Below the pieces are notes generated by a model. It did not search any database. It had not been told where the DNA came from and worked only from the letters and a program-made list of their open reading frames with translations. This document shows, one piece after another, positions 34,542 to 42,901 of a stretch of 64,000 bases of DNA (position 1 is its first letter; every line of letters begins with the position of its first letter). The translations under genes and the position numbers were made by a program. This DNA comes from CAWIKY01 sp963836905. GTDB taxonomy: Bacteria > Pseudomonadota > Alphaproteobacteria > Caulobacterales > Hyphomonadaceae. The stretch covers positions 265,953 to 329,952 of the forward strand of contig CAWIKY010000004.1 in assembly GCA_963836905.1 (NCBI GenBank), in the 5' to 3' direction.

Positions 34542-34617
34542 TTGTCACCTAAACGTGTTCAGTTTGTCACAGAAGCTTCACAAACACGTCACGCAACTGT
34601 CACCCCCTTCGATTAAT
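34542..34617 (+). promoter_or_regulatory. Extended Pho box (six 11-bp units) and promoter of the TonB-dependent receptor
   Basis: Six units at an exact 11-base period begin at 34542, 34553, 34564, 34575, 34586 and 34597. Their first seven bases are TTGTCAC, ACGTGTT, TTGTCAC, GCTTCAC, ACGTCAC and CTGTCAC. The PhoB consensus is direct repeats of CTGTCAT/C separated by four bases, i.e. the same 11-base period. A -10-like GATTAAT follows at 34611-34617, seven to eight bases after the last box, the spacing expected when PhoB replaces the -35 contact. Units 1, 3 and 6 fit well, 4 and 5 partly, 2 poorly. The receptor start is 63 bases further on. Confidence 0.65.
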
Positions 34618-34679
34618 GCCGCCCCGACGAGCGGCCGGATCGGGTCCGGCGCTCAAATGCCTTCACCAAGGGGAATTAC

Positions 34680-37600
34680 ATGACTTACTGGAAGCTTCTG
34701 GCCGGTGGCGTCGCCACGGCTGCGCTCGCAAGCGCCATCGTTCAGCCTGCCATGGCGCAGGTCACCACCGCAAGCATGCGCGGCGATGTCGTCGGCGAAG
34801 CCGGAACCCCGGTCTCAAACGCTGCCATCACGATCATTCACACGCCATCGGGCACGACCGAGAACGTCACGACCAACGAGACCGGCTCGTTCGCTGCACG
34901 TAACCTGCGCGTCGGCGGTCCCTACACCGTCGTCGTGAACGCACCCGGCGAGCCGGCAACGCGCGTCGAAGGTATTTTCCTCTCGATCGGCCAGACCGCT
35001 TCGGTGCCAATCACGCTGGAAAGCGCCCGCACGATGGACGCAGTTGTCGTCGTCGGTTCCGCCGGTTCGTCGCAGGTTCAGACCGGACCGCGCTCGACCT
35101 TCGGGCTGGACGTGATTGAAAGCCTGCCGTCCATTTCACGTGACATTCGCGACATTGCACGCCTCGACCCGCGCGTCTCGGTCGATCCGACCAATGATGG
35201 CGCGATAACGATTGCCGGTACCAACAACCGCTTCAACTCGCTCACCATTGACGGCATCCGCTTCAATGACCTTTTCGGCCTCAACGCCAACGGCTTCCCG
35301 TCACAGCGTTCGCCGATCTCCATCGACGCGCTGGAAAGCCTGTCGGTTGAAGTCTCCCCCACGGACGTTGAATATTCCGCGTTTACCGGTGGCCAGATCA
35401 ACGTGCTGACCAAATCCGGTACCAACGACTTCTCCGGTTCGGCATATTATTTCTACACCGACGATTCCATGGCCGGTGACGATCTCGGCGACCGTCGTAT
35501 CGACCGTACGTTTGAGGAAAAGACCTTCGGCTTCACGCTTGGCGGTCCGATCATTCAGGACAAGCTGTTCTTCTTCGCCGCATACGAAGAACTTGAGGAA
35601 GCTGCCTCCCTTCAGAACGGTCCAGTCGGATCGGGCGCCGTCAACATCCGGTCGGGCGTTAGCCAGGCGCAGGTCGACCAGGTCCAGCAGATCCTGTCGA
35701 ACGTCTATGGCGTCGATGCCGGCGGCTTTGCTGGCGGTCAGCCTGTTCAAGACAAGAAACTACTCGCCACGCTCGACTGGAACATCACCGACAATCAGCG
35801 CCTGAAATTTACCTATATCGACAACGAAGGTAACGAGATTCAGGAGCAGAACGACGGTGACACGCTTGGTCTCTCCTCGACCTGGTACGACCGGTCGGAA
35901 GAAACCACGGCCTATGCCGGTCAGCTCTTCTCAAGCTGGACAGAAAACTTCACCACTGAAGTCAAGGTTGCCTATACCGAGCAGAAGACCGGTCAGGACT
36001 CGCTCAACGGGTCAGATTTTGCCAACTTCTCGATCAATCTCGGCAACGGCTCCAGCCTCTCGGTCGGTCCGGACTTCTTCCGCCATGCCAACGCGCTGGA
36101 GAACGAGCTTCTGCAGATCAAGGTGAAGGGCGAATATCTCTTTGGCGACCACCTGTTCAAGGCCGGTTTCGAACGAGACGACCAGACGACCTTCAACCTG
36201 TTCGTGCCGGGTTCGGAAGGCTCTTACGTCTTCTCGTCGATAGCCGACCTGCAGAACCGCCAGGCGGCATCGCTTTTCTATCAGAACGCTATCTCCAACG
36301 AGGAAAACGATGGCGCGGCTGACTGGGGCTACGCGGTTACTTCGTTCTATCTTCAGGACGAATGGGCGATCCGTCCTGATCTGACGATCATCGGTGGCCT
36401 GCGTTACGAGTATTACGAATCCGATGGCACGATCACGGAAAACCAGAACTTCATCAACCGTTACGGCTTCTCCAATACCGGCGACCTGGACGGGCTCGAC
36501 ATTCTGCTTCCACGTCTCGGCTTCAACTGGGATGTTCGTGACAACCTGACGCTGCGCGGCGGTGTTGGTCGCTTCTCGGGCGGCGCCGGTGCCAACGTCT
36601 GGATCTCGAACAACTACTCGAATGACGGCGTGACAATCGACTCCACGTTCACGTCCAACCCGGCCGAATTGTCGAACGTCGATGCGTTTAACATCCCGTC
36701 CGTCGTTCAGGCCCGCCTCTCGGCAGGTGACGGTGACGTCAACGTGCTGGACCCGAACTTCGAAATTCCGTCCATCTACCGTGCAAACCTCGGGCTCGAC
36801 TACACGTTCGACCTCGGTTTCTCGGAAGGCTGGGAAGTCAGCTTCGACTACATCTACTCAGACCAGCAGGACTCCACGTTCTGGCGTGATATTTCCTGCC
36901 AGGAAGTCCTGTTCAACGCGATTGACGGTCGTCCGGTCTATAACTGCGGTCTGAACTCTGCCTTCATGCAGACCCTTACCGGTGCCGGTCAGCAGAACGT
37001 CTATGACTTCTACGACGATAACGGCATTGCCGTGGCGCGCGTGGCGGGCATCGGCGCGTTCGATACCAACGGCAACGGTACCGTGTCGCTGAGCGAAGTC
37101 GAAGTTGCACCACAGGCGCTTCTTCTGACGAACATCGACGAGGGCGAGCAGCAGATCTTCTCGACCTCGATCCGCAAGGATTTCGATAACGGTGTCGGCC
37201 TCTTCTTCGCCTATACCTATACGGACGCGGAAGACGGCCATTCCGGAACCAGCTCGACGGCCTCCTCGAACTATTCCGATATTGCCACGCTCGACTACAA
37301 CAACCCGTCGGTTGGCACGTCGAACTATGAGCGCGAGCACGAGTTCACGCTGCGTCTGGATTGGGAAAAGGAATTCGTCGAGGATTTCCCGACCCGCTTC
37401 ACGCTGTTCGGATCACGTCGTTCGGGTCAGCCTTTCAGCTACACCTATGACTACTCCGGCGGTGACGAGCGCTCCTTCTACGGTATCCGTGAAGGCTCGG
37501 CAGACGATGAGGGCGAACTGTTCTACGTGCCGACCGGCTTCAACGATCCGCTCTTCTCGGCAGCAAGCTTTGGCGGTAACGCGGTCACGCAGGCAGCCTT

Positions 37601-37961
37601 CTTCGACTTCCTCGCGACGTCGGGTCTGAACGAATATGCAGGCGGCATCGCCGAGCGGAACGCGTTCAACAGCCGCTGGTATACGAACTTCGACTTCCGT
37701 TTCCAGCAGGAGTTCCCGGGCTTCTTCCCCAAGCGTGCCCGTTCGATCTTCTTCCTCGACATCGAGAATATCGGGAACCTGATCAACGACGATTGGGGTC
37801 GCCTCGAACAGGTCGGCTTCGAGTACTTCCAGCCGGTGGCCAACCAGGACATCGTCAATGGTCAGTATGTGTATTCAGGCTTCCCCGAGCGTTCGGAAAA
37901 GCGGATCACCGAGGGCGCGTCGCTCTGGCAGGTCCAGCTGGGTTTCAAATACCAGTTCTAG
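34680..37961 (+). CDS. TonB-dependent receptor, Oar-like, with N-terminal carboxypeptidase-regulatory-like domain
   Basis: A 1,093-residue outer-membrane receptor. Signal peptide to about residue 26 (QPAMAQ), then a carboxypeptidase-regulatory-like beta-sandwich (TASMRGDVVGEAGTPVSNA to about 110), a plug domain (GLDVIESLPSISRDIRDIARLDPRVSV), and a 22-strand-type barrel ending in the aromatic residue of FKYQF. Oar-like receptors import peptides, proteins or glycans; the substrate is unknown. The upstream Pho-box array suggests induction by phosphate starvation, so a phosphorus-containing ligand is plausible (inference). The ribosome site AAGGGGA precedes the ATG. A terminator follows at 37989. 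Confidence 0.92.
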   Translation: MTYWKLLAGGVATAALASAIVQPAMAQVTTASMRGDVVGEAGTPVSNAAITIIHTPSGTTENVTTNETGSFAARNLRVGGPYTVVVNAPGEPATRVEGIFLSIGQTASVPITLESARTMDAVVVVGSAGSSQVQTGPRSTFGLDVIESLPSISRDIRDIARLDPRVSVDPTNDGAITIAGTNNRFNSLTIDGIRFNDLFGLNANGFPSQRSPISIDALESLSVEVSPTDVEYSAFTGGQINVLTKSGTNDFSGSAYYFYTDDSMAGDDLGDRRIDRTFEEKTFGFTLGGPIIQDKLFFFAAYEELEEAASLQNGPVGSGAVNIRSGVSQAQVDQVQQILSNVYGVDAGGFAGGQPVQDKKLLATLDWNITDNQRLKFTYIDNEGNEIQEQNDGDTLGLSSTWYDRSEETTAYAGQLFSSWTENFTTEVKVAYTEQKTGQDSLNGSDFANFSINLGNGSSLSVGPDFFRHANALENELLQIKVKGEYLFGDHLFKAGFERDDQTTFNLFVPGSEGSYVFSSIADLQNRQAASLFYQNAISNEENDGAADWGYAVTSFYLQDEWAIRPDLTIIGGLRYEYYESDGTITENQNFINRYGFSNTGDLDGLDILLPRLGFNWDVRDNLTLRGGVGRFSGGAGANVWISNNYSNDGVTIDSTFTSNPAELSNVDAFNIPSVVQARLSAGDGDVNVLDPNFEIPSIYRANLGLDYTFDLGFSEGWEVSFDYIYSDQQDSTFWRDISCQEVLFNAIDGRPVYNCGLNSAFMQTLTGAGQQNVYDFYDDNGIAVARVAGIGAFDTNGNGTVSLSEVEVAPQALLLTNIDEGEQQIFSTSIRKDFDNGVGLFFAYTYTDAEDGHSGTSSTASSNYSDIATLDYNNPSVGTSNYEREHEFTLRLDWEKEFVEDFPTRFTLFGSRRSGQPFSYTYDYSGGDERSFYGIREGSADDEGELFYVPTGFNDPLFSAASFGGNAVTQAAFFDFLATSGLNEYAGGIAERNAFNSRWYTNFDFRFQQEFPGFFPKRARSIFFLDIENIGNLINDDWGRLEQVGFEYFQPVANQDIVNGQYVYSGFPERSEKRITEGASLWQVQLGFKYQF

Positions 37962-37988
37962 GCATTTCGCCTCGCATACAGAGGATGA

Positions 37989-38013
37989 GGGCAGCTTTCG
38001 GGCTGCCCTTTTT
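37989..38013 (+). terminator. Intrinsic terminator of the TonB-dependent receptor
   Basis: Stem GGGCAGC / GCTGCCC with loop TTTCGG, then five T. It lies 28 bases after the receptor stop and just before the convergent DMT transporter gene. Confidence 0.88.
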
Positions 38014-38043
38014 CTTGTCCGATGCCCAGTTGTCCAAAAGCGG

Positions 38044-38907
38044 TCAGAACTGCATGAGAGCCAGTCCGATAACCAGCACCGATGAAGCGAGTGCGCGTCG
38101 TGCACCGAAGCCTTCTTTCAAGATCAGCCAGCCCAGAAGCGACGCGAAAACGATTGCCGTTTCCCGCAATGCCGTTACCCGCGCGGCCTCCATGAGTGAA
38201 AGCGCATAGAGCGCGGCTCCGAACGACAGCACTGCCAGAAACCCGCTCCACAGGCCCGGTCGCCAGAGCTTCGCAACCGCGTCGATTGTGCCCTTGCGAC
38301 CCCGGATGACAATCACGAGACACGTCAGCAGGATCCAGTCGAGCAGGAACAGCCAGACGATATAGGTTAGCGGGTTCTGCGCCAGCCGGACGCCGCGCGC
38401 ATCGGTGATGTTGTAGAGCGCAACGCCCACCGCTGTCATCGCAGCCCAGAATAGCGCCGCGCGGTCGAGCTTCAGGGCCGCTGCACCGGCGTTGCGGTCG
38501 CGCAGGAACGAAAAGCTGATGACGGCCAGCGTCGCCAGCACCAAACCCCCAATTGCCACCGGCGAAAGCGTCTCGTTCAAGATAAAGACGGCCATCCCGG
38601 CCACCAGCAAGGGAGCGAGCCCGCGCATGATGGGAAAGACGAGCGAGAGATCGCCGCGGTGCATCGCGCGTACTAGGCTTGCCTGATAGAGCCAGTGCGC
38701 GGGAACCGAGAGCGCAAGAGCGAGCCAGACCTCACGGCTCGGCAGCGGCACGAAAAACGCTGCAGGCAGGACGATCAGCGCCGAACTGCAGGAAAGCAGC
38801 ATCCGCATGGCGAGAATGTCGCCATGGCGTTTGACGATCATGTTCACCAGCGCCAGCGTCAGGGCCGAGAAGACGCCGAGGCCGATGGCGAGGGTCTCCC
38901 CGCTCAT
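38044..38907 (-). CDS. DMT-family (EamA) transporter
   Basis: A 287-residue inner-membrane protein with ten helices in two repeats (GLAPLLVAGMAVFILNETLSPVAIGGLVLATLAVISF in the first; FASLLGWLILKEGFGARRALASSVLVIGLAL in the second). Substrate unknown. It ends 31 bases from the receptor terminator. The start at 38907 has no strong ribosome site; the family pattern begins immediately after it. It is not closely similar to the DMT gene at 21252. Confidence 0.83.
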   Translation of the reverse strand: MSGETLAIGLGVFSALTLALVNMIVKRHGDILAMRMLLSCSSALIVLPAAFFVPLPSREVWLALALSVPAHWLYQASLVRAMHRGDLSLVFPIMRGLAPLLVAGMAVFILNETLSPVAIGGLVLATLAVISFSFLRDRNAGAAALKLDRAALFWAAMTAVGVALYNITDARGVRLAQNPLTYIVWLFLLDWILLTCLVIVIRGRKGTIDAVAKLWRPGLWSGFLAVLSFGAALYALSLMEAARVTALRETAIVFASLLGWLILKEGFGARRALASSVLVIGLALMQF

Positions 38908-38988
38908 TGGCGCTTGTCTGTGCCGGTCGCGTTCGTTGCGTCAGTCCCCTTGGCTCACCCCCGTGCCGACTGGCAGGACGTGCGCCCC

Positions 38989-40368
38989 TCAACGGCTGTA
39001 GCGGTCCTCGATCACCGCGAACATGGCGCGTAGCCCCTGCGCTGCACCGCCATCCGGGCGCCCGTATTTGCCCAGCCTCCAGGCCCAGACATCGAAATGC
39101 ACCCAGTTTTCGATATCGACGAAGTTCTTCAGGAACAGCGCTGCCGTGATCGATCCGCCCATAGGTCCATTGCCGAGGTTTTTCAGATCGGCAATCGGAC
39201 TTTTCAGCTGGTGCTCATAGCCGTGCCAGAGCGGCATGCGCCAGAGCGGATCACCCACACGCTCCCCGGCTGCGCTCAGCGCAGAGGCCACATCCTCCGC
39301 GTCGGTATAGAACGGCATGACCTCCGGCCCCAGCGCGACACGCGCCGCGCCGGTCAGGGTGGCAAAATCCACCACCAGGTCAGGCGTGCCATCCTCCTGC
39401 GCACGGGTCAGCGCATCGGCGAGCACAAGACGTCCTTCAGCATCGGTGTTCTCGATCTCGACGGTCAGCCCCTTGCGGCTGGCAATAATGTCACTTGGAC
39501 GGAAGGCGTTCGGTCCGATGGCATTCTCGACCGCCGCAATCAGCAGCTTGAGGCGGACCGGCAGGCCCATCGCCATGACTAGTTGGGCGCAGGCCAGAGC
39601 ATGTGCCGAACCGCCCATATCCTTCTTCATCAGCCGCATGGAATCACCCGGCTTGATGTTCAGTCCGCCGCTGTCAAACGCGACCCCCTTGCCGACCAGT
39701 GCCAGCACCGGTGCATCCGGTTCGCCCCATGCAAGCTCGATCAGCCGGGGTGGATCGCCTGCCGCACGGCCTACGGCATGGATCAGCGGATAGTTCTGTT
39801 CCACCAGTTCATCGCCAACCGTCACCGTAACCTTCGCATCGAAGCGGTCGGCCACATCACGCACCTGCGCTTCGATGCCGGAGGGGCCCATATGCTCGGC
39901 GGGCGTATTGACCATGTCGCGCAGCCGATCGATGGCCGCCGTCAGTTCGATGAGGCGGGTTCGCAGCGTTTCGTCGTCGATGGCCAGTTTCGGCAGCGTC
40001 GTGCCGGGGTTCTTATAGCGGGTGAACCGGTAGGCACCGTCCGCCCAACCTGTGCAGGCGGTTTCCATCGGCCAGTTACCCATATCGCCGTCCAGCCGGT
40101 AGAGGCCGCCATCCAGCTTTGCCGAGAGCCCGGCCAGTGCCAGAGGGTCGCGCCCGTCGCCGAGGCCGAAAAGCACGCGCTCGGTGCTGCCGTCAGACCC
40201 TGACAGACGCAGCATCTCGCCTGCCTTTCCGGTAAAACCCGCGCCTTTCGCCTGCGCCTGTGCGCTGTCGGAGAGGTCTGCCAGCCCCGCTTTCGCATCT
40301 GCCGCAAGACAACAGGTCACCGGTATGGCGGACGGGTTGGCAGCGCTGAAAACGGGTTCGGACGACAT
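38989..40368 (-). CDS. M17 leucyl aminopeptidase family protein
   Basis: A 459-residue metallopeptidase. The two-metal site segments are present: LVGKGVAFDSGGLNIKPG (Lys and Asp ligands), MKKDMGGSAHAL, and ENTDAEGRLVLAD. The N-terminal domain is shorter than in PepA and resembles the PepB-like or alphaproteobacterial subgroup. It removes N-terminal residues from peptides. The start has a strong AGAAGGAGAG site. It is divergent from the TPR lipoprotein gene. Confidence 0.92.
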   Translation of the reverse strand: MSSEPVFSAANPSAIPVTCCLAADAKAGLADLSDSAQAQAKGAGFTGKAGEMLRLSGSDGSTERVLFGLGDGRDPLALAGLSAKLDGGLYRLDGDMGNWPMETACTGWADGAYRFTRYKNPGTTLPKLAIDDETLRTRLIELTAAIDRLRDMVNTPAEHMGPSGIEAQVRDVADRFDAKVTVTVGDELVEQNYPLIHAVGRAAGDPPRLIELAWGEPDAPVLALVGKGVAFDSGGLNIKPGDSMRLMKKDMGGSAHALACAQLVMAMGLPVRLKLLIAAVENAIGPNAFRPSDIIASRKGLTVEIENTDAEGRLVLADALTRAQEDGTPDLVVDFATLTGAARVALGPEVMPFYTDAEDVASALSAAGERVGDPLWRMPLWHGYEHQLKSPIADLKNLGNGPMGGSITAALFLKNFVDIENWVHFDVWAWRLGKYGRPDGGAAQGLRAMFAVIEDRYSR

Positions 40369-40469
40369 GAAACTCTCCTTCTGACGCGCTCAGTCTATTG
40401 CCGGAGCCGCGCCATTGTAAGCCATCACAGGTCCGCCATTGCCGGCGGGGTATTCGTCTTAACCAATCC

Positions 40470-40487
40470 TTGACGCGCACGCGTCAA
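40470..40487. promoter_or_regulatory. 18-bp palindrome TTGACGCG-CA-CGCGTCAA
   Basis: A perfect inverted repeat of 8 bases with a 2-base spacer, 28 bases upstream of the TPR lipoprotein start. The left half could also act as a -35 (TTGACG). A TTAACCAA sequence at 40459-40466, one base off a CtrA half-site (TTAACCAT), lies just before it. It has the form of an operator for a dimeric repressor; the regulator is not known. Confidence 0.45.
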
Positions 40488-40515
40488 ACTCCGCGGACCG
40501 GTCAGGGAGACGTTC

Positions 40516-41337
40516 ATGTTCCGCTTCAACAGACTATCGCCGCGTCTTGTGCTTGCCTTAGGCGCATTGGCCGTCACGACCGCCTGCGCCACGACCGCGC
40601 CTACAGCGGAAGAAAAATCCTATGTCGAAGAGGTGAAGGCCCGTCAGATCATGCCGGCCAGCACCGAAGACCGAGCTGCCATCGAAGCGCAGGACGCGCT
40701 CACCCGCGCCTCGTTCTGGGGTATCGAATATGAAAAGAACCCCGGAGACGTCGTCGCAGCCGTCGCGTTCTCAAAGGTCCTGCGCGAGATCGGGTCCGAT
40801 CAGCGCGCGGCTGAGGTGGCCTCGCAGACACTGGCGCTTGCCCCTGAAAACGCCGACCTCCTGTCGATTCTCGGCAAGGCGCTGCTGGCTGGCGGTGAAC
40901 CTGCCTCTGCCGTCGATACGCTGCGGCGCGCGGGCGCTGCCAATCCGCGCGATGTCACGGTACTGGGCGCCCTCGGTGTCGCCTATGACCAGACGGGACG
41001 CCATCGCGAGGCGCAATCCACCTATCGCGCGGCGCTCCTGATTGAGCCCGCACGCGCCTCACTCCTCTCCAATCTCGGCCTGTCGCTGGCGCTGACAGGC
41101 GAAGCGAGCGACGCCGAAACGATCCTGCGCCAAGCCATCGCACTGCCGGAAGCCGGCATGCGCGAACGGCAAAACCTGGCCATGGTACTGGCGCTGCAGG
41201 GCAAGTTCGATCAGGCGCGTGACGTAGCGGGAACCGATCTGCCCGATACCGTCGTCGATACGAATCTGGCCTATTTTCAGGCCATGCTGACGCCTGCCAA
41301 CCGCAATTACGGCCAGCTTCGCGGGTCGATCAACTAA
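40516..41337 (+). CDS. TPR lipoprotein, TadD-like
   Basis: A 273-residue protein with a lipobox (LAVTTAC, Cys about residue 24) and at least four TPR units over residues 75-230 (AAEVASQTLALAPENADLLSILGKALLAGG, and similar). The C-terminal region (ERQNLAMVLALQGKFDQARDVA..NLAYFQAML) closely resembles TadD, the pilotin-like lipoprotein of Flp pilus assembly. No other tad genes are in view, so a role in pilus export is only suggested by similarity. The start follows AGGGAGA. Confidence 0.83.
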   Translation: MFRFNRLSPRLVLALGALAVTTACATTAPTAEEKSYVEEVKARQIMPASTEDRAAIEAQDALTRASFWGIEYEKNPGDVVAAVAFSKVLREIGSDQRAAEVASQTLALAPENADLLSILGKALLAGGEPASAVDTLRRAGAANPRDVTVLGALGVAYDQTGRHREAQSTYRAALLIEPARASLLSNLGLSLALTGEASDAETILRQAIALPEAGMRERQNLAMVLALQGKFDQARDVAGTDLPDTVVDTNLAYFQAMLTPANRNYGQLRGSIN

Positions 41338-41350
41338 GCCTGATATTCGT

Positions 41351-42841
41351 TCAGCAGCCCGGAGAATTCACCGTCGGGCAGGCCCCGTAATTGGCCGAAC
41401 CGGGACGCATTGCACTTGTCGCGTAGGCGCTGCGCGCGGCTTCGCGCTGGCGTGAGGCCTGGCCGTATCTGTCGGCCGCGCTGGTATAGTCTGGCGCGTT
41501 GGCAGCGGAGGCAAGGCCTATCAGCAGGCCTTCCATGAAGCTTGGACCTGACGGTTTCCTTGGCGCTCGCTGCTGACTGGCCTGGCGCTTCCAGTTATCC
41601 TCGATCTGGTAATGGCGGACCATCTGGCAGGCCTCGTTCCCGGTAGACGCACGCTGGCAACTGATCTTCGAATAAGTGCGCGCCAGTCCATCATCATTCA
41701 GTCCGAAACGGTCGACATAGGCAAGGAAGGCAGCGTGATAGCAGGAGGCGCTCGCCGCCGGATTGGCATCGCAGTCCGCCCGGAAGATATCCATTGCCTT
41801 GCGACTTTGGGCAACATTGGCCATCCCATTGAGGTTGCCAACCGTATTGGCGAAATCCATGCAGCCAAGCGACGGGCTACCGTCGCAAAACGCTTCGAGT
41901 TTCGGCAGGGATCCGAGCCGCTGTGCCGGAACGCCTTGTCCATAGGCCTCCATGACCGTCTGCTGGAAACAGGCATTGCGGTGCCCGGCTTCGCAGTCGC
42001 GTGAATACGCGGCATGGGCCTCGGTCAGCTTGCCGTTCTTCTTCAGCCAGTAGCCTTCGGAAATATTCTTGTCGCGGCTGACATACTCAAGTTCCCAGAG
42101 CTTCACATCGGCATTCTTGACCCCGCCCGCGCTCGCGGTCTCGTAATACCCTTTCGGAAGCGATTTGGGCGCGCCTTCATGGCGATACTCCCAGTCGGCG
42201 AGCAAGCCGAGCAAATAGGCCGCGTCCGCGCTGCCACCATCATGGGCGACCTGCAAATAGGTCTTTCCCTCTTCAAGCGATGGCTCGCCGACCTCTCCGC
42301 CTATCAGCATCCAGCCCGCCCAGTAGGCTGCCTCCACGCTGTCATGGATCGCGGCGCGGCGGAACCAGCGTAGCGCCTGCACCTTGTCCTGCTCCGTGCC
42401 GGGCAGAAGCAGCCGCATACCAAGCTCGTACTCCGCCGGGCCGAAATTCATCGCAGCGGCTTTCTCCCAATAAATCACGCCCAGCTGATAATCGCGGACC
42501 TTCGAATAGACGTTGCTGTAGTACTTTCCGACATTGTAGGCCGCTTGCGGCTTGTTCATGGCCGGGTGATCGGCCGCCCGCTTGAAGAGCTCGAAGGCTT
42601 TGTCCTTGGAGCGCGGAACGCCTTTTCCGTGATCGTAAAGCATGGCCAGATTGTTCAGGCCAAGCGGGTCGTTCCTGTCTGCCATATCCTGCCAGATGGT
42701 GAGCGCTGTGGCATAGTCGCCCGCGATGAATGCGGCCTTGCCGCGTTCGTTTGCGGCCTCGTCAGGCACCTGTGCCTGAGCCGATGCAGCCAGTGCAAGA
42801 CAGAGTGAAGCGATAACGAAAAGCACAAGGCGAAGGGGCAT
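41351..42841 (-). CDS. Secreted SEL1-like repeat protein
   Basis: A 496-residue exported protein with a signal peptide (MPLRLVLFVIASLCLALAASAQA). Several SEL1 repeats follow: ALTIWQDMADRNDPLGLNNLAMLYDHGKGV, then AFELFKRAADHP..AAYNVGKYY, ALRWFRRAAIHDSVEAAYWAG and KTYLQVAHDGGSADAAYLLG. The C-terminal half holds many Cys (RDCEAGHRNACFQQ) and ends in a Gln/Arg-rich tail. SEL1 proteins act as scaffolds or adaptors in the envelope; the partner is unknown. The ATG at 42841 is preferred to one at 42868 because it starts the signal peptide. Confidence 0.82.
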   Translation of the reverse strand: MPLRLVLFVIASLCLALAASAQAQVPDEAANERGKAAFIAGDYATALTIWQDMADRNDPLGLNNLAMLYDHGKGVPRSKDKAFELFKRAADHPAMNKPQAAYNVGKYYSNVYSKVRDYQLGVIYWEKAAAMNFGPAEYELGMRLLLPGTEQDKVQALRWFRRAAIHDSVEAAYWAGWMLIGGEVGEPSLEEGKTYLQVAHDGGSADAAYLLGLLADWEYRHEGAPKSLPKGYYETASAGGVKNADVKLWELEYVSRDKNISEGYWLKKNGKLTEAHAAYSRDCEAGHRNACFQQTVMEAYGQGVPAQRLGSLPKLEAFCDGSPSLGCMDFANTVGNLNGMANVAQSRKAMDIFRADCDANPAASASCYHAAFLAYVDRFGLNDDGLARTYSKISCQRASTGNEACQMVRHYQIEDNWKRQASQQRAPRKPSGPSFMEGLLIGLASAANAPDYTSAADRYGQASRQREAARSAYATSAMRPGSANYGACPTVNSPGC

Positions 42842-42901
42842 AGCGGTTGAATTCCGGAACGAACACATAGTCTTTCAATCTGCCAGCACCGGTCTTTCAT
42901 G

